Assembly: GCA_047967505.1 (NCBI GenBank)
Contig: CM106540.1
Direction: 5' to 3' (one strand)
Length of the DNA stretch: 64,000 nt
Source: Dipteris shenzhenensis
Lineage: Eukaryota > Polypodiophyta > Polypodiopsida > Gleicheniales
The notes under the pieces: model-generated
The model's input: only the letters and a program-made list of their open reading frames with translations
Told to the model about the DNA's origin: nothing
Databases searched by the model: none
Made by a program: the position numbers and the translations under genes
Shown: in pieces, positions 1-12,623 of the stretch
How the letters are laid out: the number at the start of each line of letters is the position of its first letter
Numbering within the stretch: the first letter of the stretch is position 1

Positions 1-317
1 TCGTGTCACTTGTGCCATCTCGGTTGAGAGTCTTCTTGGTGTCTTTGTGCTTGTTTGTGGCCTCTTGAGGTTATTATCTCAAGTCATAGTAGTCTGGGTA
101 CATGCTCTGGCGTTGTGTATTTGCTCTATTTCTTTTGGAGCCCATATTGCTAGTCTGATCCCACAGGTAATCCCGACCTTATCTATAGAATTAATTGAAT
201 TATGGTGATTGCTGGCTGTTGATTTTTCTCCTTTTGCTTTCACGAACGTTACTCCTCACTATTGAGGCATGACCATGCATGCTGAATTGGTAAACATTTC
301 CATGGAATGAAAAAGAG

Positions 318-1080
318 TTGCTTCACACCCATCCTGTCTTCAGTTGCATAGGCTCTTCACTAGGTTCCCTACCACTTTTCTTTCATCAACGAGAAGCTTG
401 CTCTTGCCACATTGCATCTACAGAAGGATGCTTTGATGTGATGTGGTCCTTATTACAAACGGGAAAAGAGCCTATTCTTCAATGGTCCAAGTTTGTAGAG
501 CAGCGTAAGGTCACTTTCATGCCTTCGAGGCATGAAGAAGAATTGACCTTCCGCAGGGAAAGGTTAAGGCAATTCGACAACGAGAGTAATGCCGACTTTA
601 AGGCCATGTTCCTGAAACTCTCTTTAGAAGGAAGAAGTATTTAGCAGCCCTAACACCGAAAGTAAGGTATGAGGTTGAAATGTTCAATCCAACCACCCTA
701 AAAGACCTCACTAAATTGGCTGAGATTGCTGAGAGAAAATTGAATCCTCGTAAACCCTTCAACAAAGGAAAAGAGAAAGCTAAACGTACAAAATGTTAAC
801 AGCCCATCACGTCCTGGATGAATACCATTTCTTTGCATGACTGACGATGAGAAGAAAATGCTAATTAAGGAAGGTAAGTGTTTCGGATGTTAGAAACATA
901 AGCCAAGGCATCCATGGCATAAATGTCCTACTCTATTAGCCAAAATTGCCAAGACCAATTTTGTAAAAGGGAAAGGCAAAGCATCCAAGCAGGAGGGTGA
1001 GGCTTCTATCTCCTCATCCCAAGACTCTACGGTGAACATAAAACCAAGAGTAAATGCTATCCATTCAGCAAACACTGGAG
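318..1080 (+). pseudogene. Gypsy-type gag remnant with CCHC zinc knuckle
   Basis: The plus strand encodes a retrotransposon gag-like capsid segment (WSKFVEQRKVTFMPSRHEEE and following, about 450-645), then, after a frame change, a linker ending in a zinc knuckle near 880-925 (CFGC, then KHKPRHPWHKC). The knuckle fits CX2CX4HX4C only if the TAG at about 890 is read through; TAG is one C-to-T change from CAG. The reading frame breaks several times, so this is a dead copy. No protease, RT or LTR is recognisable nearby. It lies immediately downstream of the auxilin-like gene on the opposite strand, possibly inside one of that gene's introns. Gypsy assignment is an inference from the gag style. 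Confidence 0.6.
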
Positions 1081-1089
1081 TATAGATGT

Positions 1090-2195
1090 GTGAACTAAAT
1101 AGAGAGTAGATATATTCATTGTAGAGTATGGATAGAGAATAAAGAATTTTCTCCTCCATGTAGAGCATCTCATAGGATGAATAGGGCTGAAATAGAAGAG
1201 TTGAAAAAAAAAAGAGGTTGAAGGTCTAAAGTTTCTATAGACTTAGTTCTCCATCGCAAAATCAACCATGGCCAAGGTCTACCTAGTTCAATAACACATT
1301 TGGGTGAGAGAATCTTTTTCATACTAGCTAGTTTGTTGAGAATATGTTTCGACTTATTGAGCAGGTTATTATGAAGAGATTTCAGCAGCTTTGTATTCAG
1401 AAGAGGATTCTGAGCATGAAGAGATATTGAAGAGGCACTCCAGTGGTACTTCTGCATTTTGGATATTCAACATCAGGAGGAACCAAAACTCGAAGATGAG
1501 ATTTAAGTTCTGATTCAGAAGAGATCATGTACTATCAAGAGAAGACTATTTGCAGATTATGAAGAGATGATGCAAATGCAGAAGTAAAAGAGGAAAGCGT
1601 ATGCAACAGAAAGAGACAAGAGGGGATCCAGAAGAGGACTTCTGCACATTCAAGCAAGAGGGAGTGTAGTAGACATTAAAACATTACTATATATTATATG
1701 CCAATGGTGTAACATGTATTTGTATTTATGATGGACACCGACCAATTGATTATGGCGGTGGATCATCTGAGTAGATAGGACTAGTCTAGCTGGAGCCACT
1801 GCTTCAGACAGCATCAAATTTGGACATGTGGCACTTATTTTATTAATTAAGATGTGCACACACGCGTCTAGGTCCTAGGGACAATAGGAAGGGAAGGGTG
1901 CATTAAGGTGCACTGAATGGTAGATGCATGGGGCAGCTCTGTCCACACACGTCTAAACAAAATGTAGCTTATGTCGTAAAAAACTGCTGGACCATTCCAA
2001 CTAGATAAACTAGTCCCTAGGCCATTTATGCTTGGGAACTGATCCCAAGGTATGCATTAATTATGTTCATTTGAAATCTGGTACTGTTTCTTGCCGCCTC
2101 CTTCCCTCTAGCTTCTTTTTCCCCTTCACATTCAAAAGAAAGAAAGACAAAAGAACATATACTTAACTAGAACAACAAGAAAGCATGAAGACTTA
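1090..2195. other. No recognised gene; purine-rich then AT-rich
   Basis: About 1170-1640 is unusually rich in GAAGAG-type purine runs with many stops. From 1650 on it is ordinary AT-rich sequence. No J-domain (HPDK motif) is visible on the minus strand here, although this is where the next exons of the auxilin-like gene would be expected. Confidence 0.5.
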
Positions 2196-5022
2196 TCACA
2201 AGCAATTGGACATAGGCATCAGGCTTGACTCCGGTAGGCTCCAGTACACCTGTTTTGTACGCTTGGGCACTGTTGCACCTCCATTAACAGGAGTTTGGTT
2301 GTTGGAAAACCTTTCTGGATAGTTGGGTGCTTGTGATTGCTCCTCCACAGTGAGGTCTGTTCTTTCTTGTGCTACAGCAACATCCTTTGCAAGTGTTTTC
2401 TTCAAGTCTGTACCAGTTCTCCCAATTGTGGACAGCTCCGTTGCAGTCATAGACAGCTTTGTAGACGTATCATTTGTAACAACCTGCGATGTTTCCTCCC
2501 TGGACACAGTACCTTCAATACCAGAGGTAGCTTTAGTTGCTGCAATGCTTCCCAATCTGTCTTCCAGGTGGACAGAAACTTGTTCAATGATATTAGAAAC
2601 CTTCTTAGCCTCTTTCTCAGTCATGATATTGTCCTTCACCACTTCTTCAATCCTTTCTCTGGTTGGATATTTCCTCCACTTTTTCCAGAGTATATCAGCT
2701 TCTCTGCTCTCTGGGCCTACCTGCACCTCTTGTTTCGGTTGAGATGTCTTGAACTGTCCATTTAAATGCCTTCTCCATTCTTTCCGGTGTAGCTCTCTTT
2801 CGATTTCCTCAGAGACTTCCTGACTTTGAGGCACAGGCAGAGCCACCATTTTCTCCCTTTCCCTCTCTTCATTAACCTTCCAGGCATTTGCCAACATTGC
2901 CTGCAACTCTCTCTCTTCCATTTCGACAGTCTCCCTTGCAGATTTGGATTTTGACTTTTTCCCCACAGCTGGAAGTTTGAGTTCGTTCCTGGCAGATCGA
3001 TGCCCAGGAAGAGAGAGAGAAATAGCATCCACCCAGTTTTTAACATATCCAGATGAAGCATCTCCATCCCCACCCTCTTCCATTTCCGCTTCCACTGTAG
3101 CAGGTGTTGCAGGTGTTGCAGGTGTTGAGCCTACACAGTCTTCTGCCAATACTAAAGTGTTAGCATGACTTTTGGGGAGCTCAGATGCCCAATCTTTCCA
3201 CGACTTGAATTTAAGATGAGCAGCAGGAGCTGGTGGGGGACGAGCAGGTGGTGGTTTGGATGAGGGCGGAGTTGAGAGATTTACATCAGTAACCGTGATC
3301 CAAGCTTTCCTTACAGCAACTTCACCTTTTTCTGATGCAAAGCAATCATTGTGCCTATCCATTCTTATCTCTATAAAATCATCATTGAGTCCTTGCTCAT
3401 CAGTCGAAGACGGAGAACTGGAGAGAGCTGGATCTGCACTGCTTGAAATGTCATCCTTGTCAACTGCAGAGGAACTTCCTTCTGGTGTAGAGCCCTTCAT
3501 GGGGGGCTTTTCAACAGACCCTGCACCATGAGTTCCTGAGGATCTCGTGTCATCACTGGCTTCTCGCTGGCCACCTGTGAACGGCTGAGAAAAGATCAAG
3601 GAGCTCCTTTGAGGGAAACCACCAAAGACATCGTCTGTTTCTGAATCAAATCCAATTTTAACGCTGCTGCCACTATTTGATCTCAGTGGCTTCTTCAGAT
3701 GATCCCAATGACCCGTGCGGGGAGGGGAGGAGGGTAAACTTGATGTAACTGGATCGCCTCGCAAAGCCGTGAATGGTCTATCCAAATGCTTTCCTCCACT
3801 CTCATCAAAGGAAGAAAACGAAGAAAATGAGCATCGCCGTATGACCTTCCCAGCAGCTGGCCTGTTCTAAGCAGGAGTAATTCAGAAAGTTGAATCTATA
3901 TGAATCCAAGCAATGCCAAATAGAACAATCACATTCTTCACCTCATAATAGTCAACCAGAATATAAAAATCAGGGATTAACTACTATGACGACTCCAGGG
4001 ATGTCGTCAGCGCCAACGCATTACTATAGACCATTACATAAACGAATGCTCTCAAGCAAGCAGACGTATCCACACACGCGCGCGCACATTTGCACAGGAA
4101 GGGCAGACTCATTAAAGTGTACGTGGCATTTGTTTGTAATTTTTGTTAGTCGTCACAAGTTGGAGGTGTTCAGCGCTTATTTGCTTGAATTGCCATCACC
4201 TAATTTTCAAATGTGTCTTTTATCAATACCCAAGAAACGACTTCGCCTGCACTTTTATGAGAGAATTCAGTAAGTTGGCTGGAAACTGATTCAGTACCTC
4301 GGCTTAATAGTACCCGCAGCGTTCGTTGTACTGGACACATCTTCTTGAACCGGATAGCCCGCAGATGCAGCGGGATGAACAGGACTGATGCGGCGAGAGC
4401 TGGAGCGAGAACTCGGTTTTGATCTGGATGCGCCAGTAAACAAGCGCGCAGATAGGCTCACAACGGGAAAAGCTTCGGGAGTTCCTCCTTCGTTGAATAT
4501 GTCCTCGTAAGCGACCGCAGGAGGTCTCGCCCCATATGTGCTACCCCCGAAGACGCCATCACCAAAAACAGGAAGCTCAAACACAGGCAGAGACGAGGCT
4601 TTGAAAGATGGAACCCTTGCGGTCGCTCTGAAAACGTCGTCCAATGCCGGTGAAGGCCCAGCCTGGGAAGCAAACATTGAAGTCGCATAGCGGGGAGGAC
4701 CCCCGAAGACATCGTCGTAGTCGACTGCAGGAGACGTCTCCTCTGCACCCTTGCCAAAAGATGATGATCGATTGGAAGCCATACTTCCCATGAATGGCAA
4801 GCTCCCCTCCGACGGTCCCTCGGCTGCCAGAAGCGAAGCAGCGCCGACGGTGGCATCGGGAGCAGTCCTGCCTTTGGGCAAGGGACCGAGGCGGCTGGCT
4901 CCGGGAGTTCTACCGGGGGGTACTGCGTGTTCATTCCCGGGGGTACTCATGGGAGGCAGCAGCGAGCTGCTGTGCGGAGTCAAGGCGAAATCTGAGTGCA
5001 GGAAGGTGGGGAGATCGGCCAT
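2196..5022 (-). CDS. Auxilin/JAC1-like clathrin-uncoating factor, first two exons only
   Basis: Two exons on the minus strand. Exon 1 starts at the ATG at 5022 (MADLPTFLHSD) and ends at 4298 before GTACTG. Exon 2 starts at 3861 after AACAG; the join keeps phase (AG|G) and gives KPRPAAGKVIRRCSFSSF. The open frame runs to a stop at 2196, which is probably intronic. Acidic DVFGG-type repeats (about residues 104-110, 128-131, 154-161, 172-176 and again near 320: DDVFGGFPQRS) and a proline-rich SSKPPPARPPPAPAA stretch are typical of plant auxilin-like and JAC1 proteins. These use a C-terminal J-domain to recruit Hsc70 for clathrin uncoating, or for chloroplast movement in JAC1. A charged, helix-prone segment follows. 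The J-domain and its HPDK motif are absent from the window, so the gene either continues past base 1 or is truncated. The last donor is ambiguous (CAG|GTGTAC or CTT|GTGATA). Confidence 0.75.
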
Positions 5023-5330
5023 GGGAGCAGGGAAGGGGCGTTCTTCATTCCTGTGTACCTGCTGATGCTAGAGAGAGGGAAGGGGATCGCCATGAACTGA
5101 ATGAGGAAGGAAGGGAGTGGAGGGAGAGGAGGAGGAAGAAGGCATGGATGAAATGCGGAGCTTGGAGGTAACCCTAATTTGCAGAGGAGGCCATTGAAGG
5201 CTATGGCGTCTGTGCAGAAGAAGAAGAAGAAGAAGAAGCTGCCTGAAGAGCTTGAACAGCACAAAGCTTAAGAGAGTTGGAGGAGACGGCCCCATAAATT
5301 TGAGAAAATAAACAAAAAAATTTACCATCG
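5023..5330 (-). promoter_or_regulatory. 5' flank of auxilin-like gene with (GAA)n tract
   Basis: The 300 bases upstream of the auxilin-like ATG are rich in CT on the sense (minus) strand and carry an eight-unit GAA/TTC run at about 5216-5239. Such CT-rich leaders are common in plant 5' UTRs. No convincing TATA box was seen, so the promoter itself is inferred. Confidence 0.35.
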
Positions 5331-7210
5331 ACTTAATTTTTTTACCCTTTTGACTTGATTCCTTTATCTCCTCCGCCTACCGGACGCCGCCGCGTGGCCT
5401 CTAAAAGATTTTGTGCCGCTGTGTTCTAATAAAGGCCAGAATTAGTTAATCATTTTTTTTCGGCTCGGATTTTGGTCGCCCTGTCCGACCCGCAAACCGT
5501 GGCGCGGTCACATGGCCGCACCACCAGCCGCCTCCATCGCCCTCGCCCCCCCCCTTCCATTGCTTCAACTTTCCACCACCTTTTCATCGTCCTCTCTTTG
5601 TCCTCGTTCTTTTAACTTTGTTTATCCCCCCAACTACATCATCACTCCACGAACCAACGTCCATCCCGCACCACCTGTGTGGCTCCATGCTTGTATCATC
5701 ACCAACCCTTTTCTACTTTTGCTGTGGCGACACGCAGAGCTCTGAGCATGTGTTTCCTTTCCTCTCTTAAGGCCTCTTATGGTCAACTTGGACTTACAGA
5801 CTTCCACCTGTTTTTTCAGGCGCCCATTCTTTCGTCAAGGCCTATAGTGGTGACGCCATCACTTGTTTTAAAAAACAGTCTTGAGATTGGCAAATAAAGC
5901 TTCGCTCTTGAGTGTATCTCGTTTCTATTGCTCAAAATGTTTCAGTTAAACCAAATTACATAAAATCAATCCTAAAACAAAGGCCTTTAAAGTAAAATAA
6001 CAGGGATTTTTTCATAATGGAAATGGGTAAAAATGCATTAAAGTTTGTTTTATCACTACTCCCCTTCAAAATCAAGGTGACTCCCACAATGCAATTGCCA
6101 AACAATCCAAAAGTAGTATGAAGTTCCAATTGGCTCCAAACCCTAACTAAGGACCTCAAGCTATGCCCTCAATTTATCCCACACAATCTTATTGGAACAT
6201 AGGTAGGAATCACTCCCATTGTCTTGACTTTATAGTTGCGAGGACATCTTCTCACGTTTGTTGCTTCTCGCCTAACCAAACTAACCACAAGGGGGCTCAT
6301 CAATTTATAAAGCAGCTCTTTTGTTAACATGATTTAACCTACCCTTGGTCGTTATTTGTGCTCAATGGTAATATAAAGTCAAGATCCCCATGCCCAAGAT
6401 ATGAATATCATTGTCCCCATGGGACTACAATCCTATCCCTCTTAATCATCCCACCTCTTTTATGAAAATAATGCATGCGCAATTGACACAATGATTTCGT
6501 TTTCCACTTGTCACAATCACATGCAACCCCTAGTCAAAGATTGTTTGAAAACAATCAAACCCTTTGGCATGGTGTCTTGTACAACGTGCACCTTGTTCAA
6601 TATCTAAACCATACTTTGTAACCATTGACTCTTCTTTCCAAGTCTTTATCATAACCAACGTATAGCATCTAGCCCTCCTCTTATCTTTATTTGGCTTTCC
6701 AATCCAATCTTCATCTTAGGAATATTCTAAATCATCCCCTTCTTAGTTTAGCTTCCTCTTTTGAAAAGTGTGAAATGTACTAGAAAATTACATCTCACAG
6801 TACAACACCTGGGAGAACTACTAGCAACAAATCTGACTGTTTCAAAAGAAGAGAGTACATTCAATAATGAATTCGTAGTTGTTCATCTTATCTAAACTGT
6901 TCATAGGTCACTTTCAAGAAATCTAGAATCTTTTAGGGATGATCTTAGACTTAATACAATTGAAAAATTTCAAGTCCATATAGTAGATCTTAAATGGATT
7001 CAACTTATTTAAGCTATATTTAGTCAGCTTTTCATCATATCCTTATTGTGGTTACATGGAATTTTTATTCTTAACTAAAATTGTTCTTCCCCCCCAAGAA
7101 TAAGTGGTAATGTATTTTACACACATATAGTAGGTTAAAGAGCTACAAACTTCAAATCCCACTCTTTTAGAACATGGGAGTTATCTGCGTGAGATACATT
7201 TACAAATCAA
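5331..7210. other. Unassigned intergenic sequence
   Basis: No ORF with recognisable protein features. 5500-5720 is C-rich and 5900-7200 is AT-rich. I see no terminal repeats or coding signal here. Confidence 0.4.
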
Positions 7211-7214
7211 AATT

Positions 7215-7246
<32 letters not shown>

Positions 7247-7545
7247 TGAGTACGCAACCGATATTTTTTCAATCCTGTTACAACTCTTTTATGTGACTAA
7301 AATGGAATCATTTATTTCAAAAAGTAGTATAACATGCCTACCTAACAAATCCATTTACTTGTGTACACATGTGTGCATATTCATCTATGCATGTGCATGC
7401 ATGACTCACACGCACACATGCATGCATATCATAAGTATGTATATATAGAATTATGCCATGTGTGTGCATGCATGTGTCTATGTGTGTGCACGTATGGATG
7501 CATGCATGTGTGCGTGCGTGTGCGTGTGCACATGCATGTGTGTTG
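7215..7545. repeat. (TG)n microsatellite and CATG-rich alternating tract
   Basis: A pure TG run at 7215-7242 is followed, after about 120 bases of ordinary sequence, by alternating purine-pyrimidine sequence dominated by CATG, TGTG and GCAC words (about 7365-7545). ORFs here are artefacts of the repeat. Confidence 0.9.
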
Positions 7546-7849
7546 GGGGGCAGTCAGTGTGGCCTAAACATTTTAGCTACCCTATTAGGCTAGCCAAATC
7601 TCTGCACGGCATATCTAGTGAACCAAGCAAATCTCTTACAAGTCACTCAATTCCATATATACTAGATGCAACAATCATGATAAAATCAAAGTGCTACCTT
7701 ATTTTTAAGAGAGTTTAATAACAAAGGATCTGCATTTTGTCAAGTCAATCCCTTTGACTTTATATAATTAACGAATATGTATAAGACTTCACCCATTCCA
7801 AACAATGAGAAGCAATTCGTAGAATGAGGCCACAGGTAGTGTTGCTTCA

Positions 7850-8200
7850 ATTGCATGCAAACACTTTTTGCGGTAGGGAGCTTGGTAATGTGATGAGTGT
7901 CTATGCCCCCAATGATCCTCACGAGCGGAGGGATTCACTAGCCGTCATTTGTTTTTACGGGGAGATTGGAACTTTACAATTGAAGAAGGAGAGAGATCCC
8001 ATGAGACAGCAGGCAATCACAGGTCTGGAGAGAGAGGAGTGGGACACTCTTCGCATGAATCATGGCTTTGTTGATTGCACCTCCTTAGATCTGGTTAGCC
8101 TTGCTAGATTTACATGGTCGGAACCGAAGACTACAGGAGGAATTCAGGGTCGAAAGGATAGACAAATTCTACATTTTGAAAGAAGGATGGTGGACCTGCA
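7850..8200 (+). pseudogene. LINE (non-LTR) endonuclease-domain fragment
   Basis: The plus frame reads NVMSVYAPNDPHERR, then DPMRQQAITGLEREEW, then FVDCTSLDLVSLARFTWSEP and GRKDRQ. This order (NVYAPN, then the inter-motif region, then FTW...) matches the APE-type endonuclease of plant L1-like LINEs, which nicks target DNA before reverse transcription. The GDFN catalytic motif has been lost in the gap around 7960, and the reverse transcriptase is absent, so this is a short degraded piece. Confidence 0.6.
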
Positions 8201-8269
8201 GCCCTACGGGAGTGTTAAGGATGGTGTAATTTGCACCATCTACATAGGGCATAGGGGCAAACCCTAACC

Positions 8270-9860
8270 CTAATCCTAAGGGGTACTCATGTATATATTC
8301 ATGTTTATGTTCAATACAACATAGTGTACATGTATCTATATCGTATGCACTCCTCTCTCTCTCTCTCTCTCTCGGCAGTAAGCCCTCCTTCTGCAAGGCA
8401 TCCTCCTTCTTTGAGAGCAAGATTCGTGGGGTTCATCTTAAAGAGAGAATTTTTGTTTTGAGAGAGAGTCCAAGGCCTTGTTCTGTCAAGGCATAAGCCC
8501 TTGTTTGTGAGGCACCTTCTTCATTTCTTCAGCTCTTCATGTAGAGCTCATCCTCACCTTCGTTTTGAGGTAGAAAGCACCTGATTCCGACATTTGGAGC
8601 TTCAGAGATGTTCATTTTTTTATTGAGGTTCTTTCTTGAGTGTTCTATGAGAAACATCTAATATATTCTCTATTTTTTGAGAGAGTTTAAAGGTTCTCTA
8701 AGGTCCAATATGAGTTGTTCTCTGTAAGGTTTTCTGAGAGCCTAGTCATCTGGACTAGCTCTCTACTACACGAAGCACGAGAGTAGTCCTACGTCTATCC
8801 TCGACCCACAAGCCTCCTCCACCTAACTTCCTTCAGCATACGGCCTCTACAACAGCATCTATGCCATGACATAGCTGCATGGTCAAAGGAAATGCCCGCA
8901 GGTCACAAAGATCCAAAGCTCTAGCATGGAGCTGACTACAACAAGCTTGCGGGCTACACCAAGCAATCTGATGACAACCCACTTGTCACGCAACTCGATT
9001 GGCAACGACCATCAACCAGCCTCATCCTAGCTTCTACCTCTTGCAACACAAACTTCTACAACGTCTCCTACGATACCTTCAGCTCCAAAGCGACTATCTT
9101 TCGTCGACTCCAAAGCCCAAACTAGCCATCATGGCAGCTCCAACAAGTAGACAAGATGACATCGCACACCCAATCTCAACTTGACTGCAATTAAGAGCGT
9201 CTCTCCACGATTCCACGAGCAACCATCCTATACAACAACTCTTCCATGACGCCAACTACGAGTCTCCGCTAGCACAACGAAGAAAGCCTACAATGCCAAG
9301 GATCAACAAACAACTCCTATCAGCGACCCTGCAGGCCAACGCAACATGCCATGGGCTAGGCCATAGTATCACGACACCTCCAACAATTATCATCCATTAC
9401 AATTGGCTTTAGTAGCCTCTGCGCAATGATGCATTCCTTCAACTCTAGTAATGCCTACAACGAGCACCCAAATGCTTTTGCAGCCAAACACTCCAATCAA
9501 CGAAGTACAATGCCAGGTCCAAAAGCGGAATGACTAGAGTAGCCTCCACTCAGCCGAATCCTCAAATGCTTGAATGCCATAATGCCATTAAACGAGTAGC
9601 CATCCCCATTGCTTATCGAGACCAAAGCTCTACACCTATGTCTCCTTGCGTGCATGCAGCTGAATGACACACGAAGCTCAACGACTAGCTAGGACAATTG
9701 CGGCTCCAATGCTCAGTAATGAGCTGACAGACCTCCACACCTTGCCACTGACTCTCCCCAACCCACTTGTAACACACCAGCTCCTCCTTCAACAAAGCAC
9801 TCAGCTCTAAAGCTCCTCCACAGCGAGCAATGCCTCTACAATAGACGGCTATATACAATG
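8270..9860. other. Unassigned sequence with (TC)n tract
   Basis: Contains a TC microsatellite at about 8352-8373. The remainder has no coding signal I can identify and no matching LTR for the downstream copia element. A short CCCTAACCCTAATCC run near 8262-8278 resembles degenerate telomere-like repeat but is only about two units long. Confidence 0.4.
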
Positions 9861-9899
9861 AATTTACACAACCACACTAGGCGATCTGATGAAAGTCTT

Positions 9900-12450
9900 G
9901 GCCACTAACGGAATCTCATAGATTCTGTCAAAATCTATGATTATTCTTGGACTGAAGCAGTTACTACAGCAGTCTACATAATGAACATGACTCCCACTGC
10001 AACAATACATGGCATGACGCCAGAGGAGAGGTATACCAGTAGGAAACCAAATATTTCTCATTTGAAAGTTTTTGGTTGCATTGCCTATGTTCATGTGCTA
10101 GATGAGTTGAGATCCAAGTTGGATCCAAAAGCTGAGAAGTGCATCTTTATTGGTTATTCTCTGCAGCAGAAAGGGTATAGATGCTATAACCCTTCTACTC
10201 GTAAGTTTATAGTGAGCAGAGATGTTTTTAATGAGATGAGCAGCTGGTATAAACCAGTAAATGTGATTGATGATGTAGATGCACAAAATGGTAATGCTGC
10301 ACAGAATTCACAACAGCAATCACAAAATATTAGTGGACCTGTAGTGTCCTCTAGTAGTGGTTCACATACTTCGCCATGGACAGGTAGACTGAGATCAGGA
10401 GGATCTCCTCAAAGCAATGCAGATAGTGGTATGCAAGTATCACGAAAAGGAAAAGAGAAAGTAGATCAGATCATGGTTGATGTGAATGCAGGTCACTCTT
10501 ATGTGGATGGTGAATCTAGTGGCTTAGAACAGAGCCTTGATGATAAATTGGGTATTCCTTCTGTTGTTACACCTAGAGTAAGAAAGACAAGGGATGTTTT
10601 CAGAGCACCTGGTAGTGAGCCTATTTTGCGCAGGTCTACCAGAGCTAGGTATCCTGTGGATAGGTTGAAATATGATGGATTTACAGCCATTCACTATGCC
10701 TATATGGTCAAAGTGATACATGAACCAGAACCCACTTCTTTTGAGCAAGCCATGGGAAAAGAAAAATCGGAGAAAGCCATGGATGCCTTGGAAGCAAATG
10801 CTACATAGGAATTGGTGCCTTTGCCTAAAGACAAGAATGCAATTGGCTGCAAGTGGGTTTATAAGGTGAAGCACAATGCAGATGGTTCTGTGAACAGATA
10901 CAAGGCAAGATTAGTTGTCAAGGGGTATGCACAAACATATGGCATTGATTATGAAGAAACATTCAGCCCGATTGCCAGGATGGCAACCGTAAGAGTAGTC
11001 ATTGCTATGGCTGCATCAGAGAGATGATATTTACATCAGATGGATGTAAAGAATGCTTTCTTATATGGTGATTTGCAAGAAGAGGTCTATATGGAGCAGC
11101 CACCAGGTTATGTTCATGCTGTTCATCCTGAATTTGTTTGTAGGTTGAAGAAAGCCTTGTATGTGTTGAAGCAAGCACCCAAAGAATGGTCTGATAAGAT
11201 AGGACATTATCTTGTTACTATTGGCTTTCAGATTTCCAAGGCAGATTTCTCACTTTATGTGAAAAAAACAGAGAAATGCATTATGCTGCTTGTCATTTAT
11301 GTTGATGATTTGATCATCACAGGTGATAGTAATGAAGATATCCTTTATGTGAAAATCCTATTGAAGCAGAAGTTTGAGATGAAGGATTTAGAAGAGTTGC
11401 GTTACTTCTTGGGCATTGAGGTGATTAGATCCACAAGTGGGATATGGCTCTTGCAGAGGCAGTATGGATTGGACATGCTGTCCAAATATGGGATGACAGG
11501 CTGTAAGCCTATTTCAGTTCCCTTGGAGTGAAATGTGAAGTTGAGCACCGATGCAGGTGAGCTTCTAGAAGACCCTACTATGTACAGACACATAGTAGGA
11601 AGTCTGATTTATATGACTATTACCAGGTCAGATCTGAGCTATGCTATTGGGTTGGTAAGTTAGTTTATGCAGGCTCCAAGGAAACCGCATTTGGATGTGG
11701 CTAGACGCATACTGAGGTATGTGAAGTCCACATTACAGTATGGACTATTTTATGAGACTGGGGTTCAGATACAGTTGCATGGATACACTGATGTTGATTG
11801 GGCTGGTAGTATTTCTGATAGACGATCTACAAGTGGATATATGTTCTCTTTTGGGAGTGCTGTAGTCACTTGGAGCAGCAAGAAATAGCCTACAGTTGCC
11901 TTGTCGAGCACAGAGGCTGAGTACAGGGGTGCAACAATGGTTGCATATGAGGCAGCTTGGTCGCATAAGCTACTTTATGATATGCATCAGTCTACAGATG
12001 GGCCAGTTGTCATTTATTGTGACAACATGAGCAGTATACACTTGGCAAATAACCCAATCTATCATGCTAGAACAAAGCACATTGAGGTGCATTATCACTA
12101 TGTGTGGGAGAAGGTTCTAGTAGGTTTTATTGATCGAGTTTATGTCAGCACAGAGGATTAGGTAGTTGACATATTCACGAAGGCATTGGGTGTAGAGAAG
12201 CTGTGCAAGTTCAGAGACTTGCTTGGTGTGCAAGAATTGGGATTGAGCTTGAGGGGGAGTGTTAAGATATCGAGCTCCACTTGTGATGTGCTAGGGTGAC
12301 GACTGTGCATTTATGTCACTGACTTGTTAGCTGCAGATGCGGTTGCTACACCGCCCATGAATAATAGCTGGATGACAGCTATCTTTATGTACTCTAGTTA
12401 GTGACTCAGTTAGTATGCCACCTTAGTTAGTTGAGTTTGGTTTCAGAACG
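9900..12450 (+). mobile_element. Ty1/copia retrotransposon, 5'-truncated
   Basis: Contains the integrase C-terminal part, reverse transcriptase, RNase H, a polypurine tract (GAGGGGGAG at 12251-12259) and the start of a 3' LTR (TGTTAAGATATC from 12260). The 5' LTR, primer-binding site, gag and the catalytic part of integrase are missing. The LTR seems to end, or be truncated, near 12447, just before the CACTA transposase. The element may have inserted into the CACTA element's left flank, since no CACTA left terminus is found to the right of it. Confidence 0.85.
9930..12240 (+). pseudogene. Copia pol: integrase C-terminus, RT and RNase H, six stops
   Basis: Domains in order: integrase C-terminal region and GKO/linker (HLKVFGCIAYVHV at about 10060; KCIFIGYS at 10140), variable linker, reverse transcriptase ([11 protein letters not shown] at 10849, [13 protein letters not shown] at 11038, catalytic [10 protein letters not shown] at about 11299), YFLGIEV, then RNase H (DVDWAGSISDRRSTSGYMF; STEAEYR; TKHIEVHYH) ending with DIFTKAL. 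The frame is nearly continuous but carries stops at 10806, 11025, 11529, about 11661, about 11886 and about 12159. Each fits one C-to-T or G-to-A transition. No indels are needed, so this copy is relatively young and was probably silenced by methylation. Confidence 0.92.
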
Positions 12451-12623
12451 ATCCGGATGAAAAATTACCTATATTGAAGATGGGTGCCAAATGTCATCAA
12501 TTATATATATGAAATTATGCTTAAGTACATGTATCAATGGATCTTTAAAAATGAAAGCTTCGATTAATTAAATCATTAGTATGCACCTACTCACAGTGCT
12601 TAGGAAGAACAAAAGTATCACAT

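Noticed and set aside
8262-8278. Possible interstitial telomere repeat
   Set aside because: Only about two degenerate units; too short to call.
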